A DNA stretch of 64,000 bases from Litomosoides sigmodontis (lineage: Eukaryota; Nematoda; Chromadorea; Rhabditida; Onchocercidae), in NCBI GenBank assembly GCA_963070105.1, contig OY718806.1, positions 7,337,865 through 7,401,864 of the forward strand. The letters are read 5' to 3'. This document shows, piece after piece, positions 1-14,967 of this stretch (the first letter of the stretch is position 1; every line of letters begins with the position of its first letter). The translations under genes and the position numbers were made by a program. Below the pieces are notes generated by a model. The model was not told the DNA's origin. It did not search any database and saw only the letters and a list, made by a program, of their open reading frames with translations.

Positions 1-3000
1 GTTTTGTGTTCAATCATATTTACAATGTGCGCCACAAGTTCTTCGGATACATTTTGACACAATACACGATTGTTTTTAAAAATCGCTGTCAGCGTTGCAA
101 CTTCTTCCAGCTAAAGATCATGATATTCATAAAACTTTCACCAGTGGCAAAGTTTGTTTCAAAGTCACTGTGACAAAACTCATCACTTGCCTTTCGACAA
201 CATGCTTCGAGCAAGATTTTAGGGATCTCACAGAAATCATTTAAATAAATTCCTTTATATATTTCTCAATTGCTGTGTCTCGCATCCACAGCGGAATTAT
301 CAATTATCATAATAATTTTCAACCAGGACCTGTCAAAAAATCAAGATAAAAAAAATCAGAAATTAAGTTTCACCGTATTCACTCTTAAACATCCTTCTTT
401 GACATCCTGTTCGATAGAAATATATTTATACAAACAGAACTGATTCGCCATATTATTATGGCAAAAACTTCGCAAGAATTCATGGCTTAGTGTGAATAGT
501 TTTGGCATTTCTGTATCATTTTTCTACAATCACAGTAACTTGAAATTATACAAACAACGCCAATAAGTTGCTACAACATTTTTCTCACTCCTATCAAAAG
601 ATCGTTTCTAATATTTTAAACGATGCATTAAAAAATGTATTTAAGTTCATTTAATTGTCTGGTGGAAAAGTTAGAACTAACTTCGTCGTATGGCACAGAA
701 AGGAATCCAAGAATATATTCATGTACACGCATATTCCGCAATAGCTGTTGATTCATCTTATCTGGTTTGTTATTTTTGTAACAGAGTTGTTTTATACGAT
801 GCAGAATCTAAATTAGCACGCACTTAGTATTTTGTTTAGATACATCAGGAATATATGACACCCCTTCTACACAACCGATAACTTTTCAGCATAACCAATG
901 TTCTACAATACAATTCTCTCATCATATTTTTAATACTCTCCCTCATCTATCACATTTAAAATACTGCGCGTAACATACCTGTCTCACTATAGGGTAACTT
1001 ACAAGTGGTGCACGATCAAACAGCTCATACAAAGCTGAAGCTGCTTCTGCTCGACCATCCCCGAAAAGCAGCTAAAAGTAATGATCACAGACCATCATAA
1101 TTCAATCAAAATTCAAGCTGACTTAAGCAAAAAAAAATAGAAACAATGGTGCCTTAAAATTAAGCATAAATATATTGCTTCTTGTGCACCGACAAAATTC
1201 CACCGGAAATGTCTAAAGTCTTAAAAATCCGTGTATAGACTTTTATTAATTTGCGTTGATATCTTTTCTATACAGTTTTCTAAGTTCCAGAGCAACACTT
1301 TCATACTAGTGCGTACCTCATTGAGCTTATGTAAAAATTTTAAAGCTCGCAAAATAATTTATCAAAACATCCTGTCAAATACGTCGAAACGCTGAACTAT
1401 CAGTGAACGCACTATTTTTCTTATTTGAAAAAAAGTAGAAAGGAAAATTATCTACGTCTACGTATTTTTTTTCCACGGGTTTTTCAAATTTTTCAGATAG
1501 TAAAGTTTATTTCAATTTACCTCGCATAACAGCTTAATGCATTCATCTTTAGTTAAATAATAGTGTTCAATCATTTCTACCAGTGAACGAAAGCTTTCAT
1601 CATTGTAGAAAGCACAAGAAACATTCAAACCACTATCTTGTAACTGTTGACTGGCGGTCCGCCTGTAAAATCCACAGAAATTAATTTTTTTTGTAACGAA
1701 AAAAATAATCGTTTTTAGATATTGCAAACCATTTAAAATTGTTCCTTAACAAATTCAAAGCAAACGAACGCTGACAGGGATGGCTTTGATGAATCATCAA
1801 GACTTGAGCTATGTTCTTCAAAACTATGGTTGCTACTGCTTTCAGACCGCGCCTTATCAGTTTGTATCCAGAGTTCGCTTTTTTCAATAAGAATCTTCAA
1901 GATAAACAAATCGCGGTCAATCTGTCGGTAATTTTCTACATCGTCATTCGATACTAGCAATTGGACCTACAAAAATATTCATTAAAAGTTACTGAAAATT
2001 ACGGCTATAGTTTTGTAATTTTCTACTGTTTAATAAACACAGTGGTTCAACAATACCTGTGAAGGAATGAAATAAACTTGTAATTTCTAAAACCTATGGC
2101 TAGTATTACCATTGTAGAATACAAGAGTTTTTCTTTTTAATCTAGCGAAAATCAACACCACCATTAAATAGTCAGAATTAATATTATTAAAAAAAGTCAC
2201 TGTTTTTCGTACAATTCAAACCGAAATTTCTGATCTTTCTTCAAGGGTTCAGAAAGCATAACAACAGCTACCCAACAGAACTTTGAATAAAAAATATTTT
2301 GCTCAACGAATTCTCTTTTTCAAAAAAATTGGAAATTGCTATTTAGTGAGATAATAATAAACGCACTATCAGTATGTATAATGAAGAATTAAATATAAAT
2401 TCATAAAAAGCTTTATGATACTTTGTTATTCACGAAATTAATTACAAACAACAGTATAACAAGTAGCATCTTACTTGAAACAACAAACTACCTGTTTGAG
2501 ATCTTCCACAAACTCTTGGTACTGTATAAAATGGCGAAACAGCACAGTAAGAGCTGCACTAGTTAGCGTTGAAAAGTCACTTATTGTCATTTGCAGAAGT
2601 ATTCGCAGAAGAAGTTGATCATTCCTACCATCAAAATCAAGTTTCCCTTCACAATCTTGAAATACCTCTTTATATAATTGTGATGCTTCTTGTTCTGACA
2701 AATCTGAAATCCCATTCAAATTATATTTAAGTTACAGTAAAAGCTTTTTTCTAAGTTAAAAAAAACAGTACTATATTATAATAGTTTTCACCGAAAAAGA
2801 ACAAAAACACTTTACAAAAATAAGTGAAAACAAAATTCGCACTCGCTTCGAAGTTTTTTCTTGAAAAGAGAAAATTATGCGACATAACTAAGATTTCACA
2901 CATGTGTTCATACTCTCCCACATTATAGAGAACTAAAATGCACTGGATGCACTTACCCCAACGTTCTTTACATTTTAGAGTGCAAACCCTCAAAAATACA

Positions 3001-6000
3001 TGCAGTCTGCAAAACTAAACAAGTTTAAAAATTATTTCAAATATCTAACAAAAACTGCTAGAGAGACAAGAATAAATTGCCTGCTTTGGAAAGAAGTTCT
3101 CCGAGTTCGTCACATGGAAAACGTCTTTTAAACCAAGAGAGAGCAACTGTTATGCGATAATCTCGACGTACATCCATGATGAACTAAAAACGTACAAACA
3201 TTTTAATCTGTAAAAATTAAATCATTAACCAAATGTTGACAACTTACATTTAAAATTTCAACGATTATAAGTTTCGTTTGCAAAACCATTCGTTTACTTT
3301 CTTTAGCACGAAACGTATTTTCACTACACGCAGATTCTGCCCGCACGTGCGGAAGGTATTGTTTGGCTCCTTTCTGTAGGGCATTTGCACCAATTACTGA
3401 GTATGTCACATGACGAAACAAACCTGATTTATCAAAAGCCACTTTCTCTGGAATATATTTAAAGGTGTTGCAGTGAACAGTATGACAGACATGAATATTT
3501 TGATTTATTTAGGAAGACATTCTATCCTTTGATGTACTATTCACATTATTCAAGAACCTTATGAAGTCACCGAAATTTCTTCCTTGTTTATGACTTTTTC
3601 TATATTGATACTTCATTACTTACATTCGGGATCTAGATCTGCTAGATCATTGATTCCGAACACAGTTCATAACACTTCAATAAGCGAAATAATCAAAAAC
3701 AGATCCACTTAAGACAAAGAAGGAAAAAATTGTATCATTGTGACCGAATTCTATAATGAAATATCAATATAGAAGTCATAAGAATTCTATGAGTAAGCGA
3801 CAGTCTATATAAAAGCCTTGGATGAGAGATTAAAATCACCGTAGAAAACATATTTTAGAAACCTCGTTGCTAATTTAATAAATCTAAAGGACTTACATTC
3901 CACAATATTTTCTTATAAAACTGTACCTTCGGCTTTTTTTGGGCTGCTGTCGGCGATAGCTAACAAATTTTGAGCAAGACGAAGCAAATCTGCAAAGCTA
4001 TAGAATCCGAAATGAGCTAAAGCTCGTGCGAGTGTTACGATCTGAAAATGATTAAACTAATAACGTCCACTAACAGTAAAATTGTCTCTTATAATGAATA
4101 CTTCAAAGAAAATATTGTGGATACTACCTCAAGGGTTAATCGATTGTGCTTCACTTTTGATGCACTTGGATCTAAGACAGGTTCACTTTCCCGTGTCGTT
4201 CTGCGTAATTCCTCAAGATACGAATCGACAGTTTGTAATACCTTATCGAAAACTTGTCTTCCAGTACGTACGTGACCATCATCAACATAACCATTTACAG
4301 ATCGACTTGAGTTCCTGCATGTATCGTTACAATTGGCAAAATTCTTCCACAACAAATATTACACGACGAAAAGTTCTTGTTCGTTTTGAGTAACAAATAA
4401 AGATTTCATTTTTTTTTTTCTGGAGATCCATCTAATTTTTTAAAACATTGTTAAAGCAAGCACCTGGAAATTGTAACATGTAGAGGAATCTCACGCCATA
4501 AGCGAGCATGATGTACAGCGTTGAGTGGAGAACCACGTATGACATGAAGATGAAGCATGAGACGTGTGAACGAGGCACGCAAATCTTGAGGTAATCTCAT
4601 GTCAGAAATGCATCTAGAATCTCAAATTCTAGAAAGAGATTCAAAAAAAAAGTGGAATTAAACACGTTTTCGCTTCATTTTTTGAACCATCCAAAAAAGG
4701 AGGAAGTTTTTATAGTCATATTTCAAAAAAAAAAATATAAATAGAGGTAAAATAATGCAAACCTAAGGACCAAGTCAGCTGGTAATTCTAAACTTAAATT
4801 CAGAAGACGTCTTTCAGGAGGAGGATCAATTGCGAGATACTGTTGATCCTGACACATCTGCGCAAAAAGGTCTAACTGATGCCTAAAAAGCCTGTCTTTA
4901 AAACACTTATTAATGTCGTGACTTCCGAACTCACAAAATAACTCCAAAAATTCATTTTCCCCTTAAGTTTAAGATTACGAAATTTTGTTAGCATTGAATC
5001 TTTTGAAAAATAAGTACTTGTAATAATCTAGTATTTCAATATCCTCAGTTTGACCATCGACGGCATCCGCTGCAACAGAAACCAAACGTTTACTATAGAA
5101 ATTCGACCAACTAATCCATACTTCGTCGCAATCCTAGAATTTTTCACTAGATAAAATATTTTTTAGAGAAAATTAATGACGACAACTCGAAAGTCACTAA
5201 CAGCACATCGAACTAACAAGACACACCAAAAACACCAAAGAAGTTAATCTTTCAACTTAATTTTAAGACGCTAATTTTTTAGCAGTGCGTTGCAGCAAAG
5301 TTATTACGTAAAAAACACACATGCTGTTGGTGTAGAATTCACGTGCCTATTTTGTAAAAACTAGATTTCTATCTATAAAACATGATTTATATTTATCTAA
5401 CTTCGTTGCAAATGATCGTGCTAATAAAGATGTCGCGATTTGATTCGTTTAGCACAGAACTGCAAATCAATTCCTGAACCTTTTTATTGGCTTCACCGCG
5501 ACAAACACAAAGGTCTGCCAAATAATCCAAGAATCTAAACACATCAGTTTATCCAGGAGTATGAAATAATTACGCTAAGAATAATTTATTAGCCGAATGT
5601 AGGTCGTGAGACAGAGAAGTTAGAAGCTTATTTACATCCGACTAACAATCACGATTTAACTGGAAAATGCAATCCGTTACATTGTAATTCAGCTCAATTA
5701 AATTTATTATACCATTTAGTAAAACGACGCAACGTACCTACCAGCTTTGTTGTTGCGGACGAGTTCCACAAAACGTTCTACATGCGGATTCTTAACATAT
5801 TTTTCTAACAGTTTCGGATTATTATGAAGGACAGCAGTCATTGTTTCTTCAGCAAGTAAGTCAAATCCAATCTGCTCCTGTATTTGGCCAAATTTTTCTG
5901 CCAGATATTCTTGGTTCTTCCGATAACACACCTGCGAATACCTAAAATTAAGAGAAAACTTGAAGGACACATACCAGATATAAGTTACGTTGAGATTTCC

Positions 6001-9000
6001 GCACTTTTTGCATTATGACATACGGATAAATGCGCATGCAAAGAGTGATATCTTAGTATCAGAAGTCATGTTTGTACATTTAATTAACATACAAACCAAC
6101 AAAACATGATTGAATCAGAAAAGTATCAATCGAAGCCAAAACCTGATGTTATTGCTAAAGATGAATGGACATTCCAATGGCAAAAAGTTCATAAATTTTA
6201 GTTCAGTAAGATGATATAACACAATGATCGTTCAAGAGTTTGTCGAAATAAAAATCATTCGCACAATGGGATCCCTTAGAGCGTTCCACTACTAATCTTC
6301 AGAAATCACTATGACAGATAAAAGAAGCGAATACCTAAGCAATGAGTAGCAAAGATGAAAAATTCGTTTGAAGATCTCATTTCCCTTTTCACTAAGCTCA
6401 CGTGGTGAACACAGCAACGGTTTCGGATCATTCCCGTTTCGTGGCAGAAAGGGTACTCGTAACAGCGCAAAAACCTAAAATAGATCGTTCACTGAATAAT
6501 CACAATTCGAACTGAGCACAATTTTAAATGGTTCAAATAGCTATTTTATTGTACGTTAGATTCAAAACAATTCTCTAAGAAATAACAGACTAATTTTGAT
6601 GGAAAGTGGTTAATGACATCAATTTATTGTCATTAATTAAAGTAAAGGAACATATATCAGAATATATAATCAGTGGTTGAAATAGAGGTGGTTTCACTTT
6701 AACATTACTAAACTGTTACAATGAAGTAAAGCCTTAGACTGAGCTTTATATGCATTAGCAATACTTCCAGCAAATGATCTCAAAATCGCCTTCAAAGCAT
6801 TGGACGTCTTTATGCCTTAGGTATAAAATAATAACATTACCTGGCCAAGGACACCCTGTTCTCGAAGTAGTTTTTGTCGATCTCTTGAAGGCTTGAAATC
6901 TATAATTTTGATCGGATCTGTCATGTGATTAGGTTGATTTGTCACGAAATATATGCATTCTGTCAATAACTGTATCGTTATTCTGCAAGCAATCCTTGAT
7001 GATAAAAGAAAAAAGCTTATGGATTATTGGACATTTGTGATAACAGTTTTCGCTCAGAAAAAAATTCCTACTTGTAAAGATATTGGCAAACGACCAATGC
7101 TACTCTAATTCATAACGAGAAGTTTTAGCATTTACTTCATGGCTTCCTTAGAAATGATTTTCCCACTTTCGATAAGTTTAACGAAACCGTCCAATGCCTT
7201 GCATGCGTCATTGGCAAAGTCCAGATCGCGAACTTCATCCGGCCGGACAGGAAGTAGCGCGAATGTCTCTTTATCGATTTTGAATTTTCCACTAACTACT
7301 TTTATCCAGCCTTTTTCGTTCTTGCTGAAAGCGTTCATTCGTATACTGTTTTTCTTTTCTCTCAAAAACATATCTGTTCCACAAAAATTTCTCACCTGAA
7401 GTGATATAAGTTTTGCTTCTCACTAGGGTCAGTGGTGTGAATCCATGTGTTTGTACACACGTGCCAAAGGCGTACGTAGGTCCGTTGTAAGATTCTAGCA
7501 TCCATCTGTTAAAAAAAAAAATTAAGTCTGAAATTTACGAAAATAGCTGAGTTTGGATATGAGAATATACTTGATGCCAAACACTCAACTTTTCCCTCAT
7601 TTCCAACGAAACGATCAAGGTTATTTGTCTAAAACAATTGTCAAAAGTTATTGCTATTATAAATTGCATGCCAAGAAAGCAAAATTACAATGTTGTACAC
7701 GAAGGACTTGTAGTACTAAAGTTTTCCATTTGCTCAAACAGATTTTGCACTCACTTTCCATACCTTAAGTTACTTGTCGAGTAAGTGAAAACGATTAATT
7801 TTTATTAATAATGGCCCATATGTTGAAACTAACTGAATGGTTCATTTTACCTTCACAAAAGTACAAGGATCCAATACGAATAGTAAAGATTCATCAGTTT
7901 CCGGTCTTTCTGAATGTTTTGGTACCAAACAATACTGCTCATCACCACAGCACTCCACTTCCACACTCGCTTAACAACAATATTTTCATATAAACTTTTA
8001 CGAGTTTTTCCGTGAAAAAATTTGAAAGATAACGCTGACTAAAACATGCATCACTTTTTTTGGTGATATGTTTTATCAACATCACTGGGAAGAAAATAAC
8101 AAACTCCCTCCTTCATCGAAGCACTAAAGAATCAATAAGTACGAAGTGAAGTATGAAAAAGGAAAACAGTTTGGGGAATCAAACAAATATTTTCAAAAAA
8201 ATTTAGTAACTATAAAACAACTCCTCGAAGCACATAATATTTTCTTATAGCGACGAAATTAACTTTCGCATATTTCTTAGCATAATACCAGAAGGTGATG
8301 ATAGCATTCTCGTTGCTGTGTTTTCAGCATTGTTTGATTGCATTCGTTCTACGCTTAAATACATATCAGTAGCTAAATGTTTAAAACGAAATTCCTTAAG
8401 CCAAGATGCCGCTGCACCGCGGTACGAATCCATTTGCACAATCTGTAAGTTGTTGTTCGACAGAAATCGCTTATCGTCGTCTTATTATTGATATAATGTC
8501 GAATTTACTAAATATTTAAATTATTAAATAAATATGACTTGTTAGATAAATATTTAAAATTATAAGCCGGAATATAACCTGAACTTCCCATAATGCTCGA
8601 GAAGAAGTTGCATCAGCGGCAGATGGACGATTTGTTAAACGCAGAAATACAACATCCTTATCAGTTTTCGGTATTGTGTCTAATGTCAGGAATGTTTGCT
8701 GCTCGGCGTGAAAAAGTCGTACAACGTCTCCCTGCAAGTAATTGCAACAATATTGCTTCAAAAGACAGAAAACGCACATCTATAATTTGTAAATTTTATA
8801 CAAATTCAAAATTTACACCAAAAATTTGATGTTACTTGACAATTTCGAGTATGAAGACTTACAGATTTTATAATATGCTCTTGATTCTCGTCATATTGTA
8901 AGAACATCAAAACTTGCCATTCGCTCGTATCGTTTGAACAGTTCACTTCATATCCAACTGAATAATCTGGTAAACTAAAAAATAAGTAGGAAAAAAATCA

Positions 9001-11041
9001 AAGATCATAAAATTTACAAAAATATATAATTTTGAAAATTGTATTTACAACTTAACAGTACGGGTTTCAGTAGTAAATTGAAGTATATCACTGAAAAGAT
9101 GCAAGGAGTGATAGAAATACAGAATATAAGATCGTATTCCTTTCCGAGGACTATTTTTGGATAATTAAACTTGATTTGGGAAAGGAAGAGGGATTGAAAT
9201 GTTGGGGACTTTAGAGCAGTGCATCTTTAAATAACTGATGCTTATGAACTTACAATAGAATGGATTCAATAATGGTTACGGTGGTGAACAAAAAAAATAT
9301 CGACCTATGGATAAACAATTTTTGTGAAGACGTTCGGAAGAAACGAAAAGAGGAAAATACCTGCCCCTAGCAATTAATAGTTGAACAAATAAAATACCGA
9401 GCTTTTTGTCTTCAAAAAGAACAATTACCTGAAATGTGATAAATGTAATTGAGGTTTAATATGTCCGGTCGTGTTCGAACTTGAGTAGTATGAATATGGC
9501 ACCAAGCTAATTCTATCCCCAGCATTTACCTAAAATTATTTTTGCATAAATTTATGTGAAATCAAGATCTCACTCACTCAAATCCATTGCAATTTAAACT
9601 TTTTGCTCGTATATTAATGAAAGAAAAAAAGAACTCGAAATTATTGTTAGAAACGAAAGGATGTTGAAAACAAACATTATCACCAAGGAATGAGTGCTTA
9701 TAAACAGGCTCAACATGGAACCAGGAGCCCTCATTTCCGTTTTTGTCCAAATACACTTTCATCGCATTCCGTTCCAATTTAGCCGGTGAATTCTTCATCA
9801 CTGTTAGATACTTATCCGATTTAGCATGCAACAACTGCAAACAAACATCATTAGTAATGACAGATCATCCATTACGCTTCAACAAAACATTTAATTTGAA
9901 TTTTTAAATTTCAGCATGAATCATTTGAGCAGGATATAAAAAATTGAAATAGCGAATAAAAGCACGATGAGGCACAAAAAAAGGGTCCATTTACCTGTAT
10001 GGCACTGCCATATTGCACATTTGCGCCAATCATTTTTCTATATTCCATATCGTTTTGTTCTTTCTCTTTGTCTGCAGCATGCTTTAACTTTTTCAGCATA
10101 TCTTCTTCAAAAAGTGATTCACCAGTTTGAAATTTTTTTTGTTCCGCCCAGAATTGCTTTTGTGCCGCATATCGGTTAATCGGGCAAACTTGAAACAAGC
10201 AATCTGAAAATATAAACTCCTAAACGGTGAGCAATCATTTAAAGCATTTTCAACATATTAGTTTCAAATTTAAATTTTGCAACAAAAATGCATTGCAAAT
10301 GTCGGATGTAGTTTCCTAGCCGATTTTGTCCCTCCTCATTATGGCTCTGAAAAAAATTTTTCATAAAATCGTCATATGTAATAAACATAACATTGTGATA
10401 TGTGGAATGAATTTAGAGCGCATGAAAAGATACTATATTTGGCCGAACAGTAATCAGGAGATTCGTTAGAGTTTCTGATAAAGGAAATTTTATTCAGCAG
10501 AACATTCCTGCAACATTTCACATTCACTCATTAGTACCTCGGAATTTCTTCGGTGGTGAATCAGGAGTACCATTGCCAACCTCCACAATGCATCTGTCAT
10601 CAACAAGACTGCAAAAAACATTCTTGAAATCTATTGAATCACAAAAAAGAAAAGAAACAAGGAAGCAATGACAGTCTTATGAGATTGACCATACGTCCGT
10701 CAGCTGCGCCATCCATTCATATCATTCTCAAACACAATCGTTGGTTCCGCCCTTCTAATTCAATTTTCACAGCATCTTAATCTCTGATAAGCAAATACGG
10801 TATCGTTTACTTCCACAGTGTTTCATTGGAACAACGCAATCACACATCTTATTCCAAGTGCATTTACGATGAAATAATAATATGTGATAAGCGTACGGTA
10901 CCTAATTGTTGATAAAAATCCAGTTCTGGTAAATAGACGTTCTTCTGAACGATCTTCCAGTGATCGGTGATGCTCTTCCGCATACAGTGATATTACATCA
11001 CCGATATGAAGAGAGGTATTATGGCATGTGTCGATACTCAT
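1..11041 (-). CDS. itr-1: Inositol 1,4,5-trisphosphate receptor, N-terminal half (gene continues past left edge)
   Basis: This is a ligand-gated calcium release channel of the endoplasmic reticulum. At least a dozen exons read in order along the family. The N-terminal suppressor trefoil includes [13 protein letters not shown] (10902-11041), LVDDRCIVE (10538-10610), [13 protein letters not shown] (9995-10203) and [13 protein letters not shown] (9676-9834). MIR-type exons follow down to about 7.1 kb. The alpha-helical IP3-binding core and RIH region then begin, with [10 protein letters not shown] at 6857-6886 and [13 protein letters not shown] in 5742-5943. Later exons (for example [13 protein letters not shown] and [18 protein letters not shown], 1.7-2.7 kb) match the region after the core. 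The last visible exon at the left edge reads [17 protein letters not shown]. About the first 1,100-1,200 of roughly 2,800 family residues are present. The channel pore lies outside the window. I chose the ATG at 11039-11041 because it gives the usual short N-terminus; an in-frame ATG at 11089 would add 16 residues. Small exons between 1 and 5 kb were not all delimited. Confidence 0.95.
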
Positions 11042-12493
11042 TGCTATTGATAACTTGTTACTGTATAAGCGATGCTTGTTTCGCAACATCCTATGTAGGT
11101 TGCGATCGTCTGCGTGATAAGTGCCTGAAGTAAGCTAATTGTAGAGCAAATCTGCAATTTATTTAAACTCTGAACGGATGTTGGACTCAAGTTCTCAATA
11201 ATATCTCCTGATAGACCACCAAATGTTAGGTCATGATAGTCTTACTGTACTGGCAAGTTTATTTCAAATAAACCACCGCCATTCCTATGTTACATCATAT
11301 TTCTCTAAAGCACTGGTTATCAAACCGTTTTACTGAAATTTTCGCGTTTTACGTGAAAATTTGTTAAAACGTTGTTTGTTCTTTTCATCCATGCGAACGA
11401 ATTTATTCAGTCGATCTTGACCTCTTTAAATTTTATTGAACCGAAAAGTTGGAAAGAATTATGCCGCTTTCTTATTGCATAACAAAGAGCAAATTCATGA
11501 AACTGTGGTTTTGTGTTGAATAATCATGAATATTTTCAGCACAAATAGCTAATATGCCTTCAGATATCTCAGATATTCTTCAAAGACGAACGGATAGATA
11601 TATAGAATAAATTCTCTCCTGAATATCACTTTTCCTCCCACGGAGTACTACCACCACCTTCATAATATGTAATCCTAATACAGAAGCAGGAAGAGCCGAA
11701 AGATTCCAAACACCTCGGCAGGTTGTATTATTGAAAGCGGTAAGTAAGCATGAGCGCCGTGTATGAGGCAACCAAAAATGTTCATTACAGTCATTAATGA
11801 ATGACTAGCCGAACTGTTGTAGCAGCAAACAGTAGGAAATGATGCATTATCACCGTGGCAACAAGCTCTTCTGATTGGTCCAAAAGCAAATAACAATGCC
11901 AGTTGTGCTAATAGGAAGAGTGACACAACAATTTGTGGATGAGCTTAAGCAAACGAAAAAGCTATGAATTTATTTTCAACAAGAAATGATAGCCGAAAAG
12001 GAGAAATATTGCGCTTTGCCTGCTCAGGCTAACACGAAATTTCGTAGGCTTTACATAGAAAATGGAAATGTAGAAAAAAAGTGCGTAAAGAATGATAGAA
12101 ACGATTAATTGCTAGAACTAGGAGTTTGAATTGTCAACATAACTATGCATATTGAAATATGTGATTTCTAAAGACTAATGGTACATTAAATCAATGAAAT
12201 AAAAATCAAAAAGAAAAAAAAAACTGGCCAAAATAACTGCTTAATTACACGAATGAAATAAGCTTACTAATGAGACAAGAGATTAATGATCAAGTTAAAC
12301 AAGTTTTCATGGATGTAGCTGTGCAGCACTACATGTGGATATCTTTCTTGAATTCCGAATTATTAGTTTCCTTCTATCTGATTCACTTGATCTTAATGCC
12401 TAAATCCACAGTGTATTCCATCCCGTGAAAATTTCTTTGCTCAGACAGCTAAATGGATATGTAGCTGTACATTAATTATATCACGTCGGTGTG

Positions 12494-12535
12494 CACTTAG
12501 TGAATATGTAGGCTTGTCTACGTACACATTAAGTG
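12494..12535. repeat. Imperfect hairpin
   Basis: An inverted repeat starts with cacttagtg and ends with cattaagtg. About 14 of 18 positions pair across the arms around a small loop. It lies in intergenic DNA, and no function is visible. Confidence 0.45.
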
Positions 12536-14886
12536 AATTATTCGGATGTCATCAGAGAATATGATACCTGAATCTCGCACTGTTTATCAATAAGTGCCGC
12601 TCAACTTAAATGCGTTACTTTCATGTGTGCTTGATAGATGCTAGCTACTATTTTAAAAGCTATTTCGTCTGACTGTTGATATATTCTTCCATGGAAATGT
12701 TGACGTTGGGCGATAGTTGTTGCTCACAAACTCCACGTTTAGAAACAAATTAAACTCCTCAGGTGATATTGTACCAGTGCTGTATTTTTCAGTAAAATAA
12801 TACGTTATTAATATTATTGCTAATGATCATGCCGTACAATTCCTTATCAAAACATAATTGACAACACTAACGTATTGCCTAAGTTGGCATGCTGAATATA
12901 CGTTAGTATAAGGTTTTTTGCTTAGTGCCTAGAAATAAGGATTTAACGTGGAAACGAGCCAGATAATTCTGATGAGTTAAAATTCATTGGGTTCAAATTC
13001 TGTACAAAACTTTGCGACAAATTGTACTGCACAATTCTTTCAATACTTTAAATTTCATGCTTCCAGCACTGAGACACTGTCCACCAACATCTTTGTGGTG
13101 AGGTTGATGACGTAAATATGAATGATGCAATGGGACTATCGGAGTGGTGATGGAAGGTTCACGGAAGCATGCAAATTTGCACAACTGTCTTCTTATCTCT
13201 TTTTTTGTGGATATTGCTGGGAAAACTCACTGTTTATTTGCTCAGCTAGTGAACCGAACCAAAATCCTTTTTTATCCTTTCATCAACCTTACATCATTCT
13301 TCCAAAACAAATTATCTTTTTGGATTTCGGTGATTAAAGGCTCTTCAAAATAATTAATATACAAATTGACTCTGGAAATAACTTCTAATAATAAAAAAAA
13401 GAGAAAAGTTATGGAATTGGATTTCCCAATCCAACGTGTTTTTTGATTTTACATACTTCTAAACTTTTTCCACGCTACTTTAGTGATCGCTGGATTATAA
13501 ACTGTTTGCAATTCGACTTATAAAAAATTTACTTGAGAATAAATATAAAAAGTTTGCTGTAGAAGGCAGCTGTCACTGATAATTCAAAGTGAAAAATTAT
13601 GATTGGCTCGAACTCCATTGATTTTTCTCCTTTTTCTGGAAACTTTAAAACTATTTCTCCTTTGGAAACACTGACAACTAGGTAGTACCATAGCCATTGA
13701 AAATTCCTCCATCATGGTGAAGGCCAAGCGCTATTTTTTGCTTAGATGTAAAATGTACCGACGTATTCACTAGTTACTGGTATCAAAAATAACACTACCA
13801 GGATTAATGAGTAAAATTAGTAAAGTAACACCTATCGCGTTACTTTTACTTTTATTGGTTTCAGAAAAAAAGAATTTGCCGCTGATTTAGCTCTGAAAGG
13901 TGTGAAACAGCTTTGATATTTCAAATCTCACAATGCATTCCAACGAACTTCCTTTTCCCTTCTGGAAAGTAATGCACTTAGGCAAGTGAACTCCCAGCTA
14001 AAAACAAGACCGGATTAACGGTTAAAAATTACAGGAACAAGAGGGAGAGTTCCTTCGTCCAGTTGAAATGAACATTTAAGGTAAATCCTGTACAACGAAC
14101 CTTTATCAAAACTCGAACACGAAAAGGAGAAGCCACGAACAGGCGACTAAAGAATGGAGAAAGATAAAACAACGATTGATCAATTGCGGGTTTGAACTGA
14201 ACGGTCCAGAAGTTCTAGCTTCTTATCTTAGCGATCATAAATTTGAATTGTCGAAACAAATTCACAAGGCATGAACGTATTTTGTTCTGAAGTGAATGCA
14301 AAAAAGGACGAAAATAGCAAACTTCCGAAATACAATAATTATATATGAGCACTGGGAAAAAGTTGGAGTGAGCGACAATGAATAAAATATGCTAATGAAA
14401 AGTGGAGAAAAGGCACAAGAGAGATGATGCAATCCATTTTGCATGCAAACTATCAGCAATGCCGTGTTTCACGGTGAAATATAAACTGCTTCGTGGGAAG
14501 CGTTATCACTGCGCTAGCATTTCCCCCACAAAAGTACTGATTTGTAATTCTTCAGCATTCCGGATAGAATAGACATGAAATTTCAAAATAATTTAAAAAT
14601 TTTCGCAAAATGAAATCCGATTACAATACCTTCAGGATTGCTGAATTGCTGAAAGAATGTTTATCCAAATAATGTTGGCAATAACTTGAAAACTCATTTT
14701 TCCATTTTTTAAGTCCGAAACAAAATTGTTTTGTCTACAAAATCGTTCCATCCTTATCGTATTTTAAATCTCCGTTTTCATAACTTTTGGAGATTGTGCA
14801 TCTGAAAAAGTGGGTTCAAACTGATTTGGACGAAGTTAAACTAGAGATAGATATTCGATGAGTATTGCAACACTCCTTTCAACTTA

Positions 14887-14967
14887 ATGGAAGCATTTAA
14901 TAGACGACATGGAATGGAAGCATTTAATAGACGACATGGAATGGAAGCATTTAATAGACGACATGGA
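14887..14967. repeat. Three perfect tandem copies of a 27-bp unit
   Basis: Three identical head-to-tail units occupy 14887-14913, 14914-14940 and 14941-14967. The unit is nine codons long and on the plus strand reads MEAFNRRHG, giving an open frame from ATG 14887 through about 20 further residues to a stop near 15036. The lack of any difference between copies implies a recent duplication. There is no independent evidence that it is translated. Confidence 0.9.

Noticed and set aside
11675..11926. Minus-strand frame resembling a signal peptide followed by Cys pairs (LFLLAQLALLFAFG ... ACCHGD)
   Set aside because: The first codon is GTG, not ATG, no upstream exon with a start could be found, and the rest has no domain. 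Not called as a gene.
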